Below are positions 52,198 to 61,088 of a DNA stretch of 64,000 bases, one piece after another (positions within the stretch are counted from its first letter, which is position 1; every line of letters starts with the position of its first letter). The position numbers and the translations under genes are program-made. The notes beneath the pieces are model-generated. The model did no database searches, was not told the DNA's origin, and worked only from the letters and a program-made list of their open reading frames with translations. Source of the DNA: JAMBLL01 sp964460075 (GTDB taxonomy: Bacteria > Actinomycetota > Acidimicrobiia > Spongiisociales > UBA5794); the NCBI GenBank assembly GCA_964460075.1, contig CAYWPC010000013.1, forward strand, positions 1-64,000, in the 5' to 3' direction.

Positions 52198-52511
52198 TCA
52201 CGGACCTGCTTGACATCGGATGGGGCTCCGCAGCGGTTGGCAAATGTCGATATCGCCCGGTCGGTCACGGTCGCCAGCGGCTCACCTGACACTGATGCCC
52301 GCTCGCGGAGCCACACGACGAGATCCCGCCGGATTGGGATTGCTGGTCTGCGAGATTCGACACGAAGGAGCAGAGCAATGCTGACCACGAGGCTCATGGC
52401 GAACAACACAAACAGATCCCATTCGCCGCCGATTCCTGTGTCAATGGATCCGACCCCTGAGACCACGATGTTCGCTATAACGAGCATTCTTGCTGTTGCC
52501 GTGGGACTCAT
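52194..52511 (-). CDS. Membrane protein with ribbon-helix-helix-like tail
   Basis: The 105-residue protein has two N-terminal hydrophobic segments (about 8-22 and 30-50) and a cytoplasmic tail, RRDLVVWLRERASVSGEPLATVTDRAISTFAN. That tail resembles the beta-helix-helix of CopG/Arc-type DNA-binding proteins. Its stop overlaps the ATG of the broken PEP-synthase-like gene by 4 nt. A membrane-tethered RHH protein would be unusual; the resemblance is by eye only. Confidence 0.55.
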   Translation of the reverse strand: MSPTATARMLVIANIVVSGVGSIDTGIGGEWDLFVLFAMSLVVSIALLLRVESRRPAIPIRRDLVVWLRERASVSGEPLATVTDRAISTFANRCGAPSDVKQVRE

Positions 52512-52697
52512 GGGAAGCCTCCTCGTCTCTGTCCAATCTCGCTTGGGTCAACCTGATGCTGAACGGCGATAATCCGCCATTCTCCGTCGCACGTCGCGAC
52601 TGGGTCCTGCCATCCGCCCGCAGCGACGATCACTCGCGGCAAAGAACACCGTTCGAATGCTTGACATCAATGCGTTCGGTAACCATCGAGGGTCTGG

Positions 52698-53306
52698 TCA
52701 GGGGGCATCTGTGTCGCTGCGGACGGCGAGGCCTCGCACGACGATGCGTGCCACAGATCGCGCAACCGTGCCAGCGTCGAGATCCGGCCTGTGGCGCAAC
52801 AGCCATCTACGGAGCGGGTAGAAGGCAGTGAGGAACATCAACAGGTGTGCGACGAGTTCCGGATCGTCCTCAGCAAGGTGGCCGGAAGCGATCCCGCTCT
52901 CCACCATTGAGGCGAGCCGGCCAGCCTGCTCCCGCTCAGATGACGCAAGCCGCTCTCGACCCTCTGGGTCGAGCACGCCAGCCTCTCGGTACATGAATTG
53001 CACGTCTGGTGCATGGTCCGCGGTTGCCGCAATGAGCGCGGCAAGCGTCGCTTCTATGTCCTCTCCGCGAGCCGACGCTGGGACTGCGCCCTCGAGTCCC
53101 GTGAGAAGGTGCCGGTAGACGAGCCATAGGACGTCTCCCTTCGACTCGATGTATTCGTACAAGCCTCCCATGGAGAGGTTTGAGGCCGCTGCAATCTCTC
53201 GTACCGAAGTGGCGTGGAAACCCTTCTCGATGAAAAGATTCAAGGCTCCGCGTGCGATCTCGTCCTCTCTGCGTTCCCTGAGGCTCTGCCGTGGCACCGG
53301 CGTCAC
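52698..53306 (-). CDS. TetR-family transcriptional regulator
   Basis: GTG 53306 was chosen; it overlaps the acyl-CoA dehydrogenase stop (GTGA). It gives 202 residues beginning TPVPRQSLRERREDEIARGALNLF. The HTH reads FHATSVREIAAASNLSMGGLYEYIESKGDV, and a ligand-binding helical domain follows. It is the last gene of the carboxylase/AtuA operon and probably its autogenous repressor, acting at the inverted repeat 59827-59848. The ligand is likely an acyl-CoA of the pathway. Confidence 0.9.
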   Translation of the reverse strand: MTPVPRQSLRERREDEIARGALNLFIEKGFHATSVREIAAASNLSMGGLYEYIESKGDVLWLVYRHLLTGLEGAVPASARGEDIEATLAALIAATADHAPDVQFMYREAGVLDPEGRERLASSEREQAGRLASMVESGIASGHLAEDDPELVAHLLMFLTAFYPLRRWLLRHRPDLDAGTVARSVARIVVRGLAVRSDTDAP

Positions 53307-54448
53307 CCGGCGAAGCCGTCGAGGCGCGAGAGCACGTTGAGCATGACTTCGTCCGCTCCGCCACCGATTCCTCCGAGACGCGAGTCGCGAAGATACCGAG
53401 AGGTCCAGGTCTCCTCCATGTAGCCGATGCCACCGTGGAGCTGAAGGCACCAGTCGGCCACTTGCCTTGTCAGCCTGCCGGATTTGTACTTGGCGATCGT
53501 GGCGAATCGTGTGGTGTCCTCGCCTCGAACGAACGCTGCGGCACATGCGTAGTTGTAGTGCTTGAGCAGATCGACCTCTGCTGCGAGTTCAGCAAGTCTG
53601 TAGGTCAGATACTGATTCCTGTTGAGGGGTTTCCCGAACACGTTGCGCTGCTTGGTGTATTCCGAGGTGAGGGCGAGGGCGCGCTCCATCGATCCGATCG
53701 ACGAGTACGCAGCCCACATTCGTTCCTCTACGAACTGAGCCATTTGTTGCTGAAATCCCATCCCCTCGACACCGATGATGTGGTCGATAGGCACCCTTGC
53801 ATCTGTGAAGGTGACCAGCCCTGTGTCTGAGGCGCGCATGCCGAGTTTGTCTAGCTTGCGAGAGACCTCGACTCCTGGTGTCGCCATTGGAACGATGATC
53901 TGACTCATGCCCTGGTAGTCGGTGTCATCGGAAGTGCGCACGAGAAGGCAGAGCCAGTCTGCCTGGAGGGAGTTGGTGATGAACATCTTGGAGCCGTTGA
54001 TCACCCATTCGTCGCCGTAGCGCTTCGCCGTGGTTCGTATGGCTGCAACGTCCGATCCTGCATCCGGTTCTGTGACCGCAATTGCAGCCACCATCTCACC
54101 GTTGAGCGCGGGTGCCAGATATCGATGCTTGAGGTCAGAGGTTCCGAAGCGATGCAGCGAAGGCGTCGCCATTGAGACCTGTACACCGAGGGCCATCCCG
54201 ATACTGCCGTGGGCCGCCCTACCGAACTCCTCAGACAGGATCACAGAGAAGAGGTGGTCCGCACCCTGCCCTCCGTACTCCTCATCGTATTCAAGACCGA
54301 GGAACCCGAGTTCGCCCATTGAGGAGAACAGGTCGTGAAGGGGCATCATCCCGTCTGCTTCCCACCCGTCGACGTTGGGGTTTATCTCCTGATCGACGAA
54401 CTCTCTAACGACCCGACGAAAGTGGTTGTGCTCATCACTGAACGGCAT
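53303..54448 (-). CDS. Acyl-CoA dehydrogenase
   Basis: The 381-residue protein has the family signatures AIAVTEPDAGSDVAAIRTTA (about 120-140), GSKMFITNS, and the C-terminal QLHGGIGYMEETWTSRYLRDSR that binds FAD/CoA. It would introduce a double bond into an acyl-CoA before carboxylation, as in leucine or acyclic terpene breakdown. It sits between the AtuA-like and TetR genes in the same operon. Specificity is not readable. Confidence 0.92.
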   Translation of the reverse strand: MPFSDEHNHFRRVVREFVDQEINPNVDGWEADGMMPLHDLFSSMGELGFLGLEYDEEYGGQGADHLFSVILSEEFGRAAHGSIGMALGVQVSMATPSLHRFGTSDLKHRYLAPALNGEMVAAIAVTEPDAGSDVAAIRTTAKRYGDEWVINGSKMFITNSLQADWLCLLVRTSDDTDYQGMSQIIVPMATPGVEVSRKLDKLGMRASDTGLVTFTDARVPIDHIIGVEGMGFQQQMAQFVEERMWAAYSSIGSMERALALTSEYTKQRNVFGKPLNRNQYLTYRLAELAAEVDLLKHYNYACAAAFVRGEDTTRFATIAKYKSGRLTRQVADWCLQLHGGIGYMEETWTSRYLRDSRLGGIGGGADEVMLNVLSRLDGFAG

Positions 54449-54469
54449 GTTGTCTCCTCGATGTCTTCT

Positions 54470-56278
54470 CTATTGCACCGGCGGATCGCCAGGCATGTCA
54501 TGTGGATCGATGGCTTCTGGGGTGATCAGTGTCTCAGGTACGTCGACCCGTTTCGCTCGGAGATACTCTCCTAGTCCCTTCGCTTGCGCGTCGAAGCGAA
54601 GGGAGGAGCTCACACCCTGATCGAGGATGCCGTGAATGACGAAGTTGAGAGCTCGTAGATGAGGCAGTTCATACCTCTCGATCTCGTATTGTTCGAGATC
54701 AGCCAGCAGCTCGATGAGACGTTCGACCGTGAGAAACTCAGCAAGCCATGGATACGCATCGTCGGATCGGGTGAAGACACCGAGGTTGGCGCTTCCACCC
54801 TTGTCTCCAGATCTCGCGCCGACGACTTTTCCCAAGGGAATCCGTACTACAGGGCCCTGTTGCGGGGAGGGAATCTGTGGTTTATCCACCGTAACCGTAA
54901 ACGGCTCACCCGGTTCGGTTTCTGGCACGTCGAAGGACGACTCACCGACATGGACGACGCCGGTCACATCGTTCCTGTCGATGAGCGTCGGCCAGTAGAC
55001 GGCGTACGGGGAAGCCTTGCGAGGCGGCCAGACACCGAAGAGGCCTGGGATCGAGCCGAGCGCTATGTGCACCATCGTGTCTGCCCATGCTCGGCCCACT
55101 CTCTCCTCGTCCACGTCACGCACGGCGATTTCGAGGTAGGAGACGGCCGCTGCGTTCGATGACGGGTCGTCCTCACCACTGCCAATCAGCGTCGTTCGCA
55201 CCTCTTCATAGTCGTCGGGATTCCACGGGCATGCCCGCCAGAACTGCCGGCAGAACACGTCCGCTTTTGCTTTCGCGTCAAGGCCCGTGATTCCGACCAT
55301 CATCGTGTTGCGGAAGCCACCGGCGTATGCGGCTGCGACCTTGAGGGTCTGTGGCGGCGGCTGTCCCTTGATCCCAGACAGTCTGACCCTGTTTCGAGCG
55401 GTCTGCTCGATCTCGACCGTGTCGAAACGGGCGGTAACGTCTGGGTTGTCGTACTCGGGTTTCCCGATCTCGTAGAGCAATTGCGACGTCACCGTTCCAA
55501 TCGAAACCTCACCACCAGCACCGTCGTGGATGCCGACGACACTCGACCCATCTGCAGCGATCTCGACCCATGGAAAGCCGGGATAGTCGAGGCCAGGTAC
55601 TTCTTCGAAAAACGAGTAGTTCCCACCGGTCGCCTGCATAGAGCACTCGATAACATGGCCAGCTACCACTGCACCGGCCAGCGCGTCCCAATCATGCCTG
55701 GCCCACTGATGCCACCAGGCTGCCGGGCCGACAGCGAGCGAGGCATCGGTGACCCTGCCGGTTACGACGATGTCCGCCCCGCGTTCGAGGGCAGCGGCGA
55801 TCCCCCATCCTCCGAGATAGGCGTTGGCTGTGAGGATTCCCTCCACTTTGCTGCCGAGCGGCTCCGCTGTGTCGAGGTTGGTGAACAACGAACCTCCTGC
55901 GACAAGTTCACCGAGCCGCCCTTTGAGGTCGTCGCCGGTTACTGCAGCCACCTTTGGGGCAAGTCCTAGCCGGTTTCCGGCCTCTCGAACGGCATCTGCA
56001 CATCCAAGAGGGTCGAGGCCCCCGGCATTGACCACGACTCTGACTGCTCGATCGAGAACGGTGCCCATGACCTGTTCCATTTGGGAAACGAACGTGCGTC
56101 CATAGCCTCCGTCGGGCCGGCGCAACCGTGTCTTGGCCATGATCAACATGGTGAGCTCTGCAAGCCAGTCACCCGAAAGGACATCGACGTCTCCGGCCTC
56201 GAGCATCTCCATCGCAGCGGAAGGTCGGTCACCGAAGAGACCGGAGATATTGGCGATTCGGATGGGACGCATGCTCAC
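54470..56278 (-). CDS. atuA: AtuA-family protein (DUF1446 plus AtuA C-terminal domain)
   Basis: The 602-residue protein opens with RIANISGLFGDRPSAAMEML and LSGDWLAELTMLIMAK, the start of the AtuA/DUF1446 family, and has GYGRTFVSQMEQV. A C-terminal domain (about 490-600) reads GARSGDKGGSANLGVFTRSDDAYPWL. AtuA is needed for growth on citronellol/geraniol-type terpenes in Pseudomonas, but its reaction is not well defined. It begins at GTG 56278 overlapping the biotin carboxylase stop (GTGA). Its place between carboxylase and dehydrogenase genes supports an acyl-CoA pathway role. Confidence 0.87.
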   Translation of the reverse strand: MSMRPIRIANISGLFGDRPSAAMEMLEAGDVDVLSGDWLAELTMLIMAKTRLRRPDGGYGRTFVSQMEQVMGTVLDRAVRVVVNAGGLDPLGCADAVREAGNRLGLAPKVAAVTGDDLKGRLGELVAGGSLFTNLDTAEPLGSKVEGILTANAYLGGWGIAAALERGADIVVTGRVTDASLAVGPAAWWHQWARHDWDALAGAVVAGHVIECSMQATGGNYSFFEEVPGLDYPGFPWVEIAADGSSVVGIHDGAGGEVSIGTVTSQLLYEIGKPEYDNPDVTARFDTVEIEQTARNRVRLSGIKGQPPPQTLKVAAAYAGGFRNTMMVGITGLDAKAKADVFCRQFWRACPWNPDDYEEVRTTLIGSGEDDPSSNAAAVSYLEIAVRDVDEERVGRAWADTMVHIALGSIPGLFGVWPPRKASPYAVYWPTLIDRNDVTGVVHVGESSFDVPETEPGEPFTVTVDKPQIPSPQQGPVVRIPLGKVVGARSGDKGGSANLGVFTRSDDAYPWLAEFLTVERLIELLADLEQYEIERYELPHLRALNFVIHGILDQGVSSSLRFDAQAKGLGEYLRAKRVDVPETLITPEAIDPHDMPGDPPVQ

Positions 56279-58215
56279 TCTCTCTCCTCGAGACGAACAA
56301 GGACTGCTCCTGCATCGACCTGGTCGCCTGGGGCTACGAGCACCTCGACAACGACGGCTGGACCTCCGGCACGGATGCGGTGCTCCATCTTCATCGCCTC
56401 AATCGTCACCAGGTCGGTGCGCTCGTCGACCTCATCCCCGGCCGTCACCATCACTGCAGTGACTGTTCCTGGGATCGGCGATGTCGGTCCACCGGCAGCG
56501 AGCATCGGATCGTGGCTTTCGAATCGAGGCTCTTCAACGAAACATGTCTGGCCACCAGGTGAGTTCACCCATAGGTTCTCCCCTTCGATGTGCACGGCAC
56601 AGGGGGTGGCAACGCCGTCGATTTCGACGACGGTGGCTTCTCCGTCACGAATTGTCGCCTCGACCTTGTCACGGCCGACGGTGACAGACATGTGGGCTCC
56701 GCGTACCGCGTACTCGACGCGACACCCATCGAGTACCACGAAGGATCGCCCAGACGGTACGTTGCGCCAATGTGCGGGAGCCAGTCCCCAGTGCCCGTCC
56801 CTTGCACGGTTGTGGATGGTGCGCACCCACAATGCCGCAGCAACATGGGATGTGCGCGTGACGCTGTCGGGTCCGGCATCGAGCAGTTCTGGATGGTCGT
56901 CGATGAAGCCGGTCGTTGTATCCCCAGCGAGGAAATCGGGATGGCGGAGAGCTGCAACGAGGAAGTCGCGGTTGGTTGCCGGTCCGTGAAGATGGACGGT
57001 TTCGAGCTCTGAGGCGAGCATCGCCGCGGCGTCGGACCGTGTCTCGCCGTGCGCGATGACTTTCGCGATCATTGGGTCGTAGTAGGGCGATATCGTCGTG
57101 CCAGAGGTCAGCGAATCTTCGTAACGGGCCAACCCGCGCCCTCTCCGGTACCGGATCATCGTGCCGGGTGCCGGTGCCCATCCTGCGGCAGGGTCCTCTG
57201 CGTAAAGCCTGGCCTCGATGGCGTGCCCGGCGCGAGTGATCTCGTCCTGGCCGGCTGGAAGCGCTTCCCCTCGTGCTACGCGGATCTGCCATTCGACCAG
57301 GTCGAGCCCGGTTATCTCCTCAGTCACGGGATGTTCTACCTGGAGTCTCGTGTTCATCTCGATGAAGGCGAACTCGCTGTCGCCTACGACGAACTCCACT
57401 GTTCCCGCACTCTCGTAGTCGAGTGATTCTGCGAGCGCCACGGCGCCGGCAAGAAGTGAGTCGACAAGCGACTCGTTGAGTCCTGGAGCCGGTGCCTCCT
57501 CGATGACCTTCTGGTGGCGCCGCTGAATGGAACACTCCCGCTCGAAGAGGTGGACGACACGGCCGTTGCTGTCGCCGAAGACCTGCACTTCTATGTGTCT
57601 CGCAGGGGTGAGGAGTCTCTCGAGGTATAGCGTGCCATCTCCGAAGCTCCTGAGTGCTTCGCCACCCGCAGCAGTGATCGCCGCTTCGAGTTCTTCGATG
57701 CGTTCGACGCGCCGCATTCCCTTGCCACCGCCTCCCGCTGCGGCTTTGACGAGAAGGGGGAAGCCGATCTCTGTTGCCACTGCGTCAAGATCGAACGACT
57801 CGTCGATCTGGAGTGAGGGGAGCACGGGGATACCGAGGTCTCGTGCACGCTTGCGAGCATTGATCTTGTCACCCATCGCCGCTATCGACTCCGGAGAGGG
57901 CCCTACCCAAGTGAGCCCTGCGTCGCGTACGCCGGCTGCAAACTCTGCATTCTCTGCGAGGAATCCAAATCCGGGATGGACGGCATCCGCGCCGAGGCGG
58001 ATCGCGGCTTCGATGAGAGCCGACCGTTCAACGTACGTCTCTGTTGGGGTGGTACCAGGCAAATGGACGGCAGCGTCGAGGTCCGCCATTGCAGGTGAGT
58101 CCTTGTCGGCATCTGAATACACACCGACGGGGCTGATCCCAAGATGTCGCGCTGTGCGAGCAATGCGTGACACGATCTCGCCCCGATTCGCGATGAGAAG
58201 TGTGCGCACAGTCAC
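56275..58215 (-). CDS. Acyl-CoA carboxylase alpha subunit (biotin carboxylase plus BCCP)
   Basis: GTG 58215, overlapping the beta-subunit stop, starts VRTLLIANRGEIVSRIART. The 646-residue protein has the ATP-grasp biotin carboxylase (KAAAGGGGKGMR, EMNTRLQVEHPVTEEITGLDLVEWQ), a middle linking domain, and a C-terminal biotinyl domain with TIEAMKMEHRI carrying the biotin lysine. It carboxylates biotin with ATP and bicarbonate for the partner at 58212. This is the methylcrotonyl/geranyl/propionyl-CoA carboxylase layout. Confidence 0.93.
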   Translation of the reverse strand: MTVRTLLIANRGEIVSRIARTARHLGISPVGVYSDADKDSPAMADLDAAVHLPGTTPTETYVERSALIEAAIRLGADAVHPGFGFLAENAEFAAGVRDAGLTWVGPSPESIAAMGDKINARKRARDLGIPVLPSLQIDESFDLDAVATEIGFPLLVKAAAGGGGKGMRRVERIEELEAAITAAGGEALRSFGDGTLYLERLLTPARHIEVQVFGDSNGRVVHLFERECSIQRRHQKVIEEAPAPGLNESLVDSLLAGAVALAESLDYESAGTVEFVVGDSEFAFIEMNTRLQVEHPVTEEITGLDLVEWQIRVARGEALPAGQDEITRAGHAIEARLYAEDPAAGWAPAPGTMIRYRRGRGLARYEDSLTSGTTISPYYDPMIAKVIAHGETRSDAAAMLASELETVHLHGPATNRDFLVAALRHPDFLAGDTTTGFIDDHPELLDAGPDSVTRTSHVAAALWVRTIHNRARDGHWGLAPAHWRNVPSGRSFVVLDGCRVEYAVRGAHMSVTVGRDKVEATIRDGEATVVEIDGVATPCAVHIEGENLWVNSPGGQTCFVEEPRFESHDPMLAAGGPTSPIPGTVTAVMVTAGDEVDERTDLVTIEAMKMEHRIRAGGPAVVVEVLVAPGDQVDAGAVLVRLEERE

Positions 58216-59810
58216 GTTCGGAACACTCCCCAACCGCCTTTGACACCCTCAATGGTCTGATTGTGGGCAACCGAGATCGCGATGCCGAGTACCGTTCTCG
58301 AGTCACGCGGATCGATGATGCCGTCATCCCAGACTCGGCCTGTGGCGTAGAGGGCCTGTGATTCGTGGTCCATCTTCATCTCAAGGAACTGCTTGCGCTG
58401 CGCCAGGTTCTCTTCGTCGACGTGCTCGCCCTTGGACGCAGCAGAGGAGCGAGCCACGATGTCGAGAACGCCTGCGAGTTGTTTGCCACCCATCACGCCG
58501 ATCCGGTGCGACGGCCACGTGAACACGAACCGCGGATCGTAGGCTCGCCCCGCCATGGCATAGTTCCCAGCCCCGTATGAGGCGCCGATCATCAGCGTGA
58601 AGTGGGGAACAGTGCTGTTGGAGACAGCGTTGATGAGCTGCGATCCATGCTTGATGATGCCTCCCTGTTCATAGGCTGTGCCGACCATGAACCCTGTGAT
58701 GTTTTGGAGGAACACGATCGGTGTGTCGGTCTGGTTACACAGCTGAATGAACTGGGTTCCCTTCTGAGATTCCTGGGAGAACAAGATGCCGTTGTTGGCG
58801 ATGACACCGACAGGATGACCCCAGATCGAACCCCAGCCAGTGATGAGCTGTGAGCCGTAGAGCGGCTTGAATTCCTCAAACCGACTCCCGTCGAGAATGC
58901 GCGCGAGTACCTCTCGCATGTCGAAGGGAACACGGAGATCGTTTGGAACGATGCCGAGCAGCTCTTCGCTGTCGTACACGGGAGGATCTGGTGCGAGGGA
59001 CGGACCGGGTCCCAGCTTTCGCCAGTTGAGGTGGGCCATGATGTCACGGCCGATCCGGATGGCATCCATTTCGTCGACTGCGAGGTAGTCAGACAGGCCA
59101 GAGACGCGCGAGTGCATCTCTGCTCCACCGAGGTCCTCCGGGTCAGCGTCCTCGTCGATCGCCATCTTGACGAGCGGTGGACCTCCGAGGTACACCTCAG
59201 CTCGATTCTTCACCATCACTACGTAGTCGCTCATCCCTGGCTGATAGGCACCTCCTGCGGTGGAGGATCCAAAGACGAGCGAGATGACGGGTATGCCGGC
59301 TGCCGACAGTCTCGTGTAGTTCTTGAACGTTGCACCACCGGGTACGAACACCTCTGCCTGCTGGTCGAGTGCCGCCCCGCCGGACTCGACCATCTGGAGG
59401 TATGGCAATCGGTTGCGTTGAGCGATCTCCTGAGCTCGCAGCGCCTTTCGGATGCCTGTGGCTGTTGCCGTTCCGCCCTTCACCGTCAGATCGGAGCCGG
59501 TTATGAGCGTCTCGACACCTGAGACGATCCCGATCCCCGTCACACTCGTCGCACCGAGGGGGTCGTTCGTGCCCCATCCAGCAAGGGGCATCAGTTCGAG
59601 AAACGGAGTGTCAGGGTCGATGAGCAGCTCGATGCGCTCTCGGACAAGCAGCTTTCCCCTCCTGCGGTGCCGTTCGATGTAGCGATCTCCACCAATAGTG
59701 AGGACTTTTGTGTGCTCTGCTTCGACGATTTCGACTGCCTCAAGCGCCGCTTCGCTGTAGGCCATGAATTCGGCGGACCGGGGGTCGATCTTGGATCGGA
59801 TCACCTGCAT
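58212..59810 (-). CDS. Acyl-CoA carboxylase beta subunit (methylcrotonyl/geranyl-CoA type)
   Basis: ATG 59810 gives 532 residues; a longer frame runs across the operator and is rejected. Motifs include GGAYQPGMSDYVVMVKNRAEVYLGGPPLVKMA and GTAYEQGGIIKHGSQLINAVSNS. The sequence MIGASYGAGNYAMAGRAYDPRFVFTWPSHRIGVMGG is closest in style to MccB/AtuC-type carboxyltransferases. It transfers the carboxyl group from biotin to an acyl-CoA. It is the first gene of the five-gene operon beta-alpha-AtuA-dehydrogenase-TetR. A TACGAT box ends 6 nt before the ATG, so the message may be leaderless. Confidence 0.92.
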   Translation of the reverse strand: MQVIRSKIDPRSAEFMAYSEAALEAVEIVEAEHTKVLTIGGDRYIERHRRRGKLLVRERIELLIDPDTPFLELMPLAGWGTNDPLGATSVTGIGIVSGVETLITGSDLTVKGGTATATGIRKALRAQEIAQRNRLPYLQMVESGGAALDQQAEVFVPGGATFKNYTRLSAAGIPVISLVFGSSTAGGAYQPGMSDYVVMVKNRAEVYLGGPPLVKMAIDEDADPEDLGGAEMHSRVSGLSDYLAVDEMDAIRIGRDIMAHLNWRKLGPGPSLAPDPPVYDSEELLGIVPNDLRVPFDMREVLARILDGSRFEEFKPLYGSQLITGWGSIWGHPVGVIANNGILFSQESQKGTQFIQLCNQTDTPIVFLQNITGFMVGTAYEQGGIIKHGSQLINAVSNSTVPHFTLMIGASYGAGNYAMAGRAYDPRFVFTWPSHRIGVMGGKQLAGVLDIVARSSAASKGEHVDEENLAQRKQFLEMKMDHESQALYATGRVWDDGIIDPRDSRTVLGIAISVAHNQTIEGVKGGWGVFRT

Positions 59811-59816
59811 GGACCC

Positions 59817-59848
59817 ATCGTAGCTTACCGAGCGAGCGCCCGCTCGGT
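59817..59848 (-). promoter_or_regulatory. TetR-type operator and -10 box of the carboxylase operon
   Basis: ACCGAGCG (59827-59834) and CGCTCGGT (59841-59848) form perfect arms around 6 nt, a size usual for TetR-family dimers. On the minus strand TACGAT (59822-59817) follows at once and ends 6 nt before ATG 59810. A bound repressor would cover the promoter. Confidence 0.65.
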
Positions 59849-59958
59849 GTATGAATATCGCGGCACACCTACCGATTTCCCCGGTTGTCTTCCCGACCAA
59901 ATGTGCTCGTCACGTCCCACACCTGCGAACGCACAGACGTCAAGGCACGTGCCGACGC

Positions 59959-60297
59959 CTATACGTCGTTGGCTCGATACACGCGAACGTCGACACGTTC
60001 CATCGTGACAAGCCCGTCTTCGATCATCGCGTCGAGGGTCGGAAGGATTGCTTCGATCTTCTCGACTGTGTCGACGCACTCGATCACGATCGGCAGGTCT
60101 TCCGACAGGCGAAGGATGTGAGCAGTGTGGAGTCTGCTGGATTTGCCGAACCCTTCGATTCCACGAAGGACGGTGGCTCCGGCAAGACCTTCTCGGCGGA
60201 GAGACTCGACGATCGCCATGTAGAGCGGCTGCCCCTGATGGACATCGGACTCACCAATGAAGATACGTAGGAGCCGATTGTCTGCCTCACGAATCAT
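59959..60297 (-). CDS. DUF190 protein linked to fluoride channels
   Basis: The 112-residue protein matches the DUF190 family: RLLRIFIGESDVHQGQPLYMAIVESLRREGLAGATVLRGIEGFG and RLSEDLPIVIECVDTVEKIEAILP. This ferredoxin-like fold resembles PII-type proteins and commonly occurs next to crcB genes. It is the third gene of the crcB operon. A regulatory or sensing role is suspected in the family but not established. Confidence 0.85.
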   Translation of the reverse strand: MIREADNRLLRIFIGESDVHQGQPLYMAIVESLRREGLAGATVLRGIEGFGKSSRLHTAHILRLSEDLPIVIECVDTVEKIEAILPTLDAMIEDGLVTMERVDVRVYRANDV

Positions 60298-60309
60298 GGA
60301 TCGCCCCTT

Positions 60310-60663
60310 TCAGCTCGCTAGGTAGTAGCCGAGCGCGGCAAGCATCACGCCGAGCGTCGGCAGCACCGTGAGATTCAGCATAGATCCGAGACTCGGCCTT
60401 GGGAGGATGCCGAGACGCACGGTCTCGACCATCCAAGTTGAGAACGTCGTGAAGCCACCAAGGAAGCCGACAACAGCCAACTCGAGAAGTGAGGGGATAC
60501 TTGCAGCTCCAACGACGGCACCGAGGGCAAGGGCCCCGATGAGGTTGACGGCCGCTGTGCCAACAGGGATGTGGGACCCGGTACGCCGCTGGAGCGTTCC
60601 AGACAGGATGTAGCGGGCGAGGGCACCGATCGATCCAGCAGTGGCAGCGATCAGCAGCGTCAT
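60310..60663 (-). CDS. crcB: Fluoride ion channel subunit CrcB/Fluc (second copy)
   Basis: The 117-residue protein has four helices and Fluc motifs: GSIGALARYILSG, HIPVGTAAVNLIGALALG (the Asn of the channel lining) and GFLGGFTTFSTWMVET (the Phe box). Gram-positive and actinobacterial channels are often heterodimers of two such subunits, exporting F- passively. It overlaps the upstream crcB by 4 nt. Confidence 0.92.
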   Translation of the reverse strand: MTLLIAATAGSIGALARYILSGTLQRRTGSHIPVGTAAVNLIGALALGAVVGAASIPSLLELAVVGFLGGFTTFSTWMVETVRLGILPRPSLGSMLNLTVLPTLGVMLAALGYYLAS

Positions 60664-61088
60664 CGGCCGGCACTCCCCAACCTGTGACCCAGCACCGCAG
60701 CAGCGAGCCCTCCCAGCGTCGATGCAAGGACATATCCAGCAGCAATCGTGGCACGACCAACATCGAGAAGCTGAACAACTTCGAGGCTAAATGCCGAGAA
60801 CGTTGTGAACGAACCAAGGGCGCCGATCGCCCAGAACTGCAATGACCAGCGACCAGACACGGCCCGCTCCCTTCGTGCAAGGTAGAACCCGAGGATGAGC
60901 GATCCGAAGAGATTGACCGCGAGGGTCCCGGTAGGGAAGCGACCTGGTGAGTCTGGAGTCGCAGCGACAACGATAATCCTCACTGCCGAGCCAAGGAACC
61001 CTCCTGCAAGAACGGCAAGCGGTGCAACCCACGGGCTCGACCTGAGTCTGTCTGCTATCGAACGGGTGTGCGTCACAGCTTCTGACAT
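60660..61088 (-). CDS. crcB: Fluoride ion channel subunit CrcB/Fluc (first copy)
   Basis: ATG 61088 was chosen because it lies at the end of the riboswitch's ribosome-site hairpin; an in-frame GTG 61100 has no ribosome site. The 142-residue protein shows GGFLGSAVRIIVVA, FPTGTLAVNLFGSLILGF and GALGSFTTFSAFSLEV, the Fluc hallmarks. It has four helices plus a basic N-terminal extension. With the second copy it should form a heterodimeric fluoride exporter, controlled by the aptamer directly upstream. Confidence 0.92.
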   Translation of the reverse strand: MSEAVTHTRSIADRLRSSPWVAPLAVLAGGFLGSAVRIIVVAATPDSPGRFPTGTLAVNLFGSLILGFYLARRERAVSGRWSLQFWAIGALGSFTTFSAFSLEVVQLLDVGRATIAAGYVLASTLGGLAAAVLGHRLGSAGR

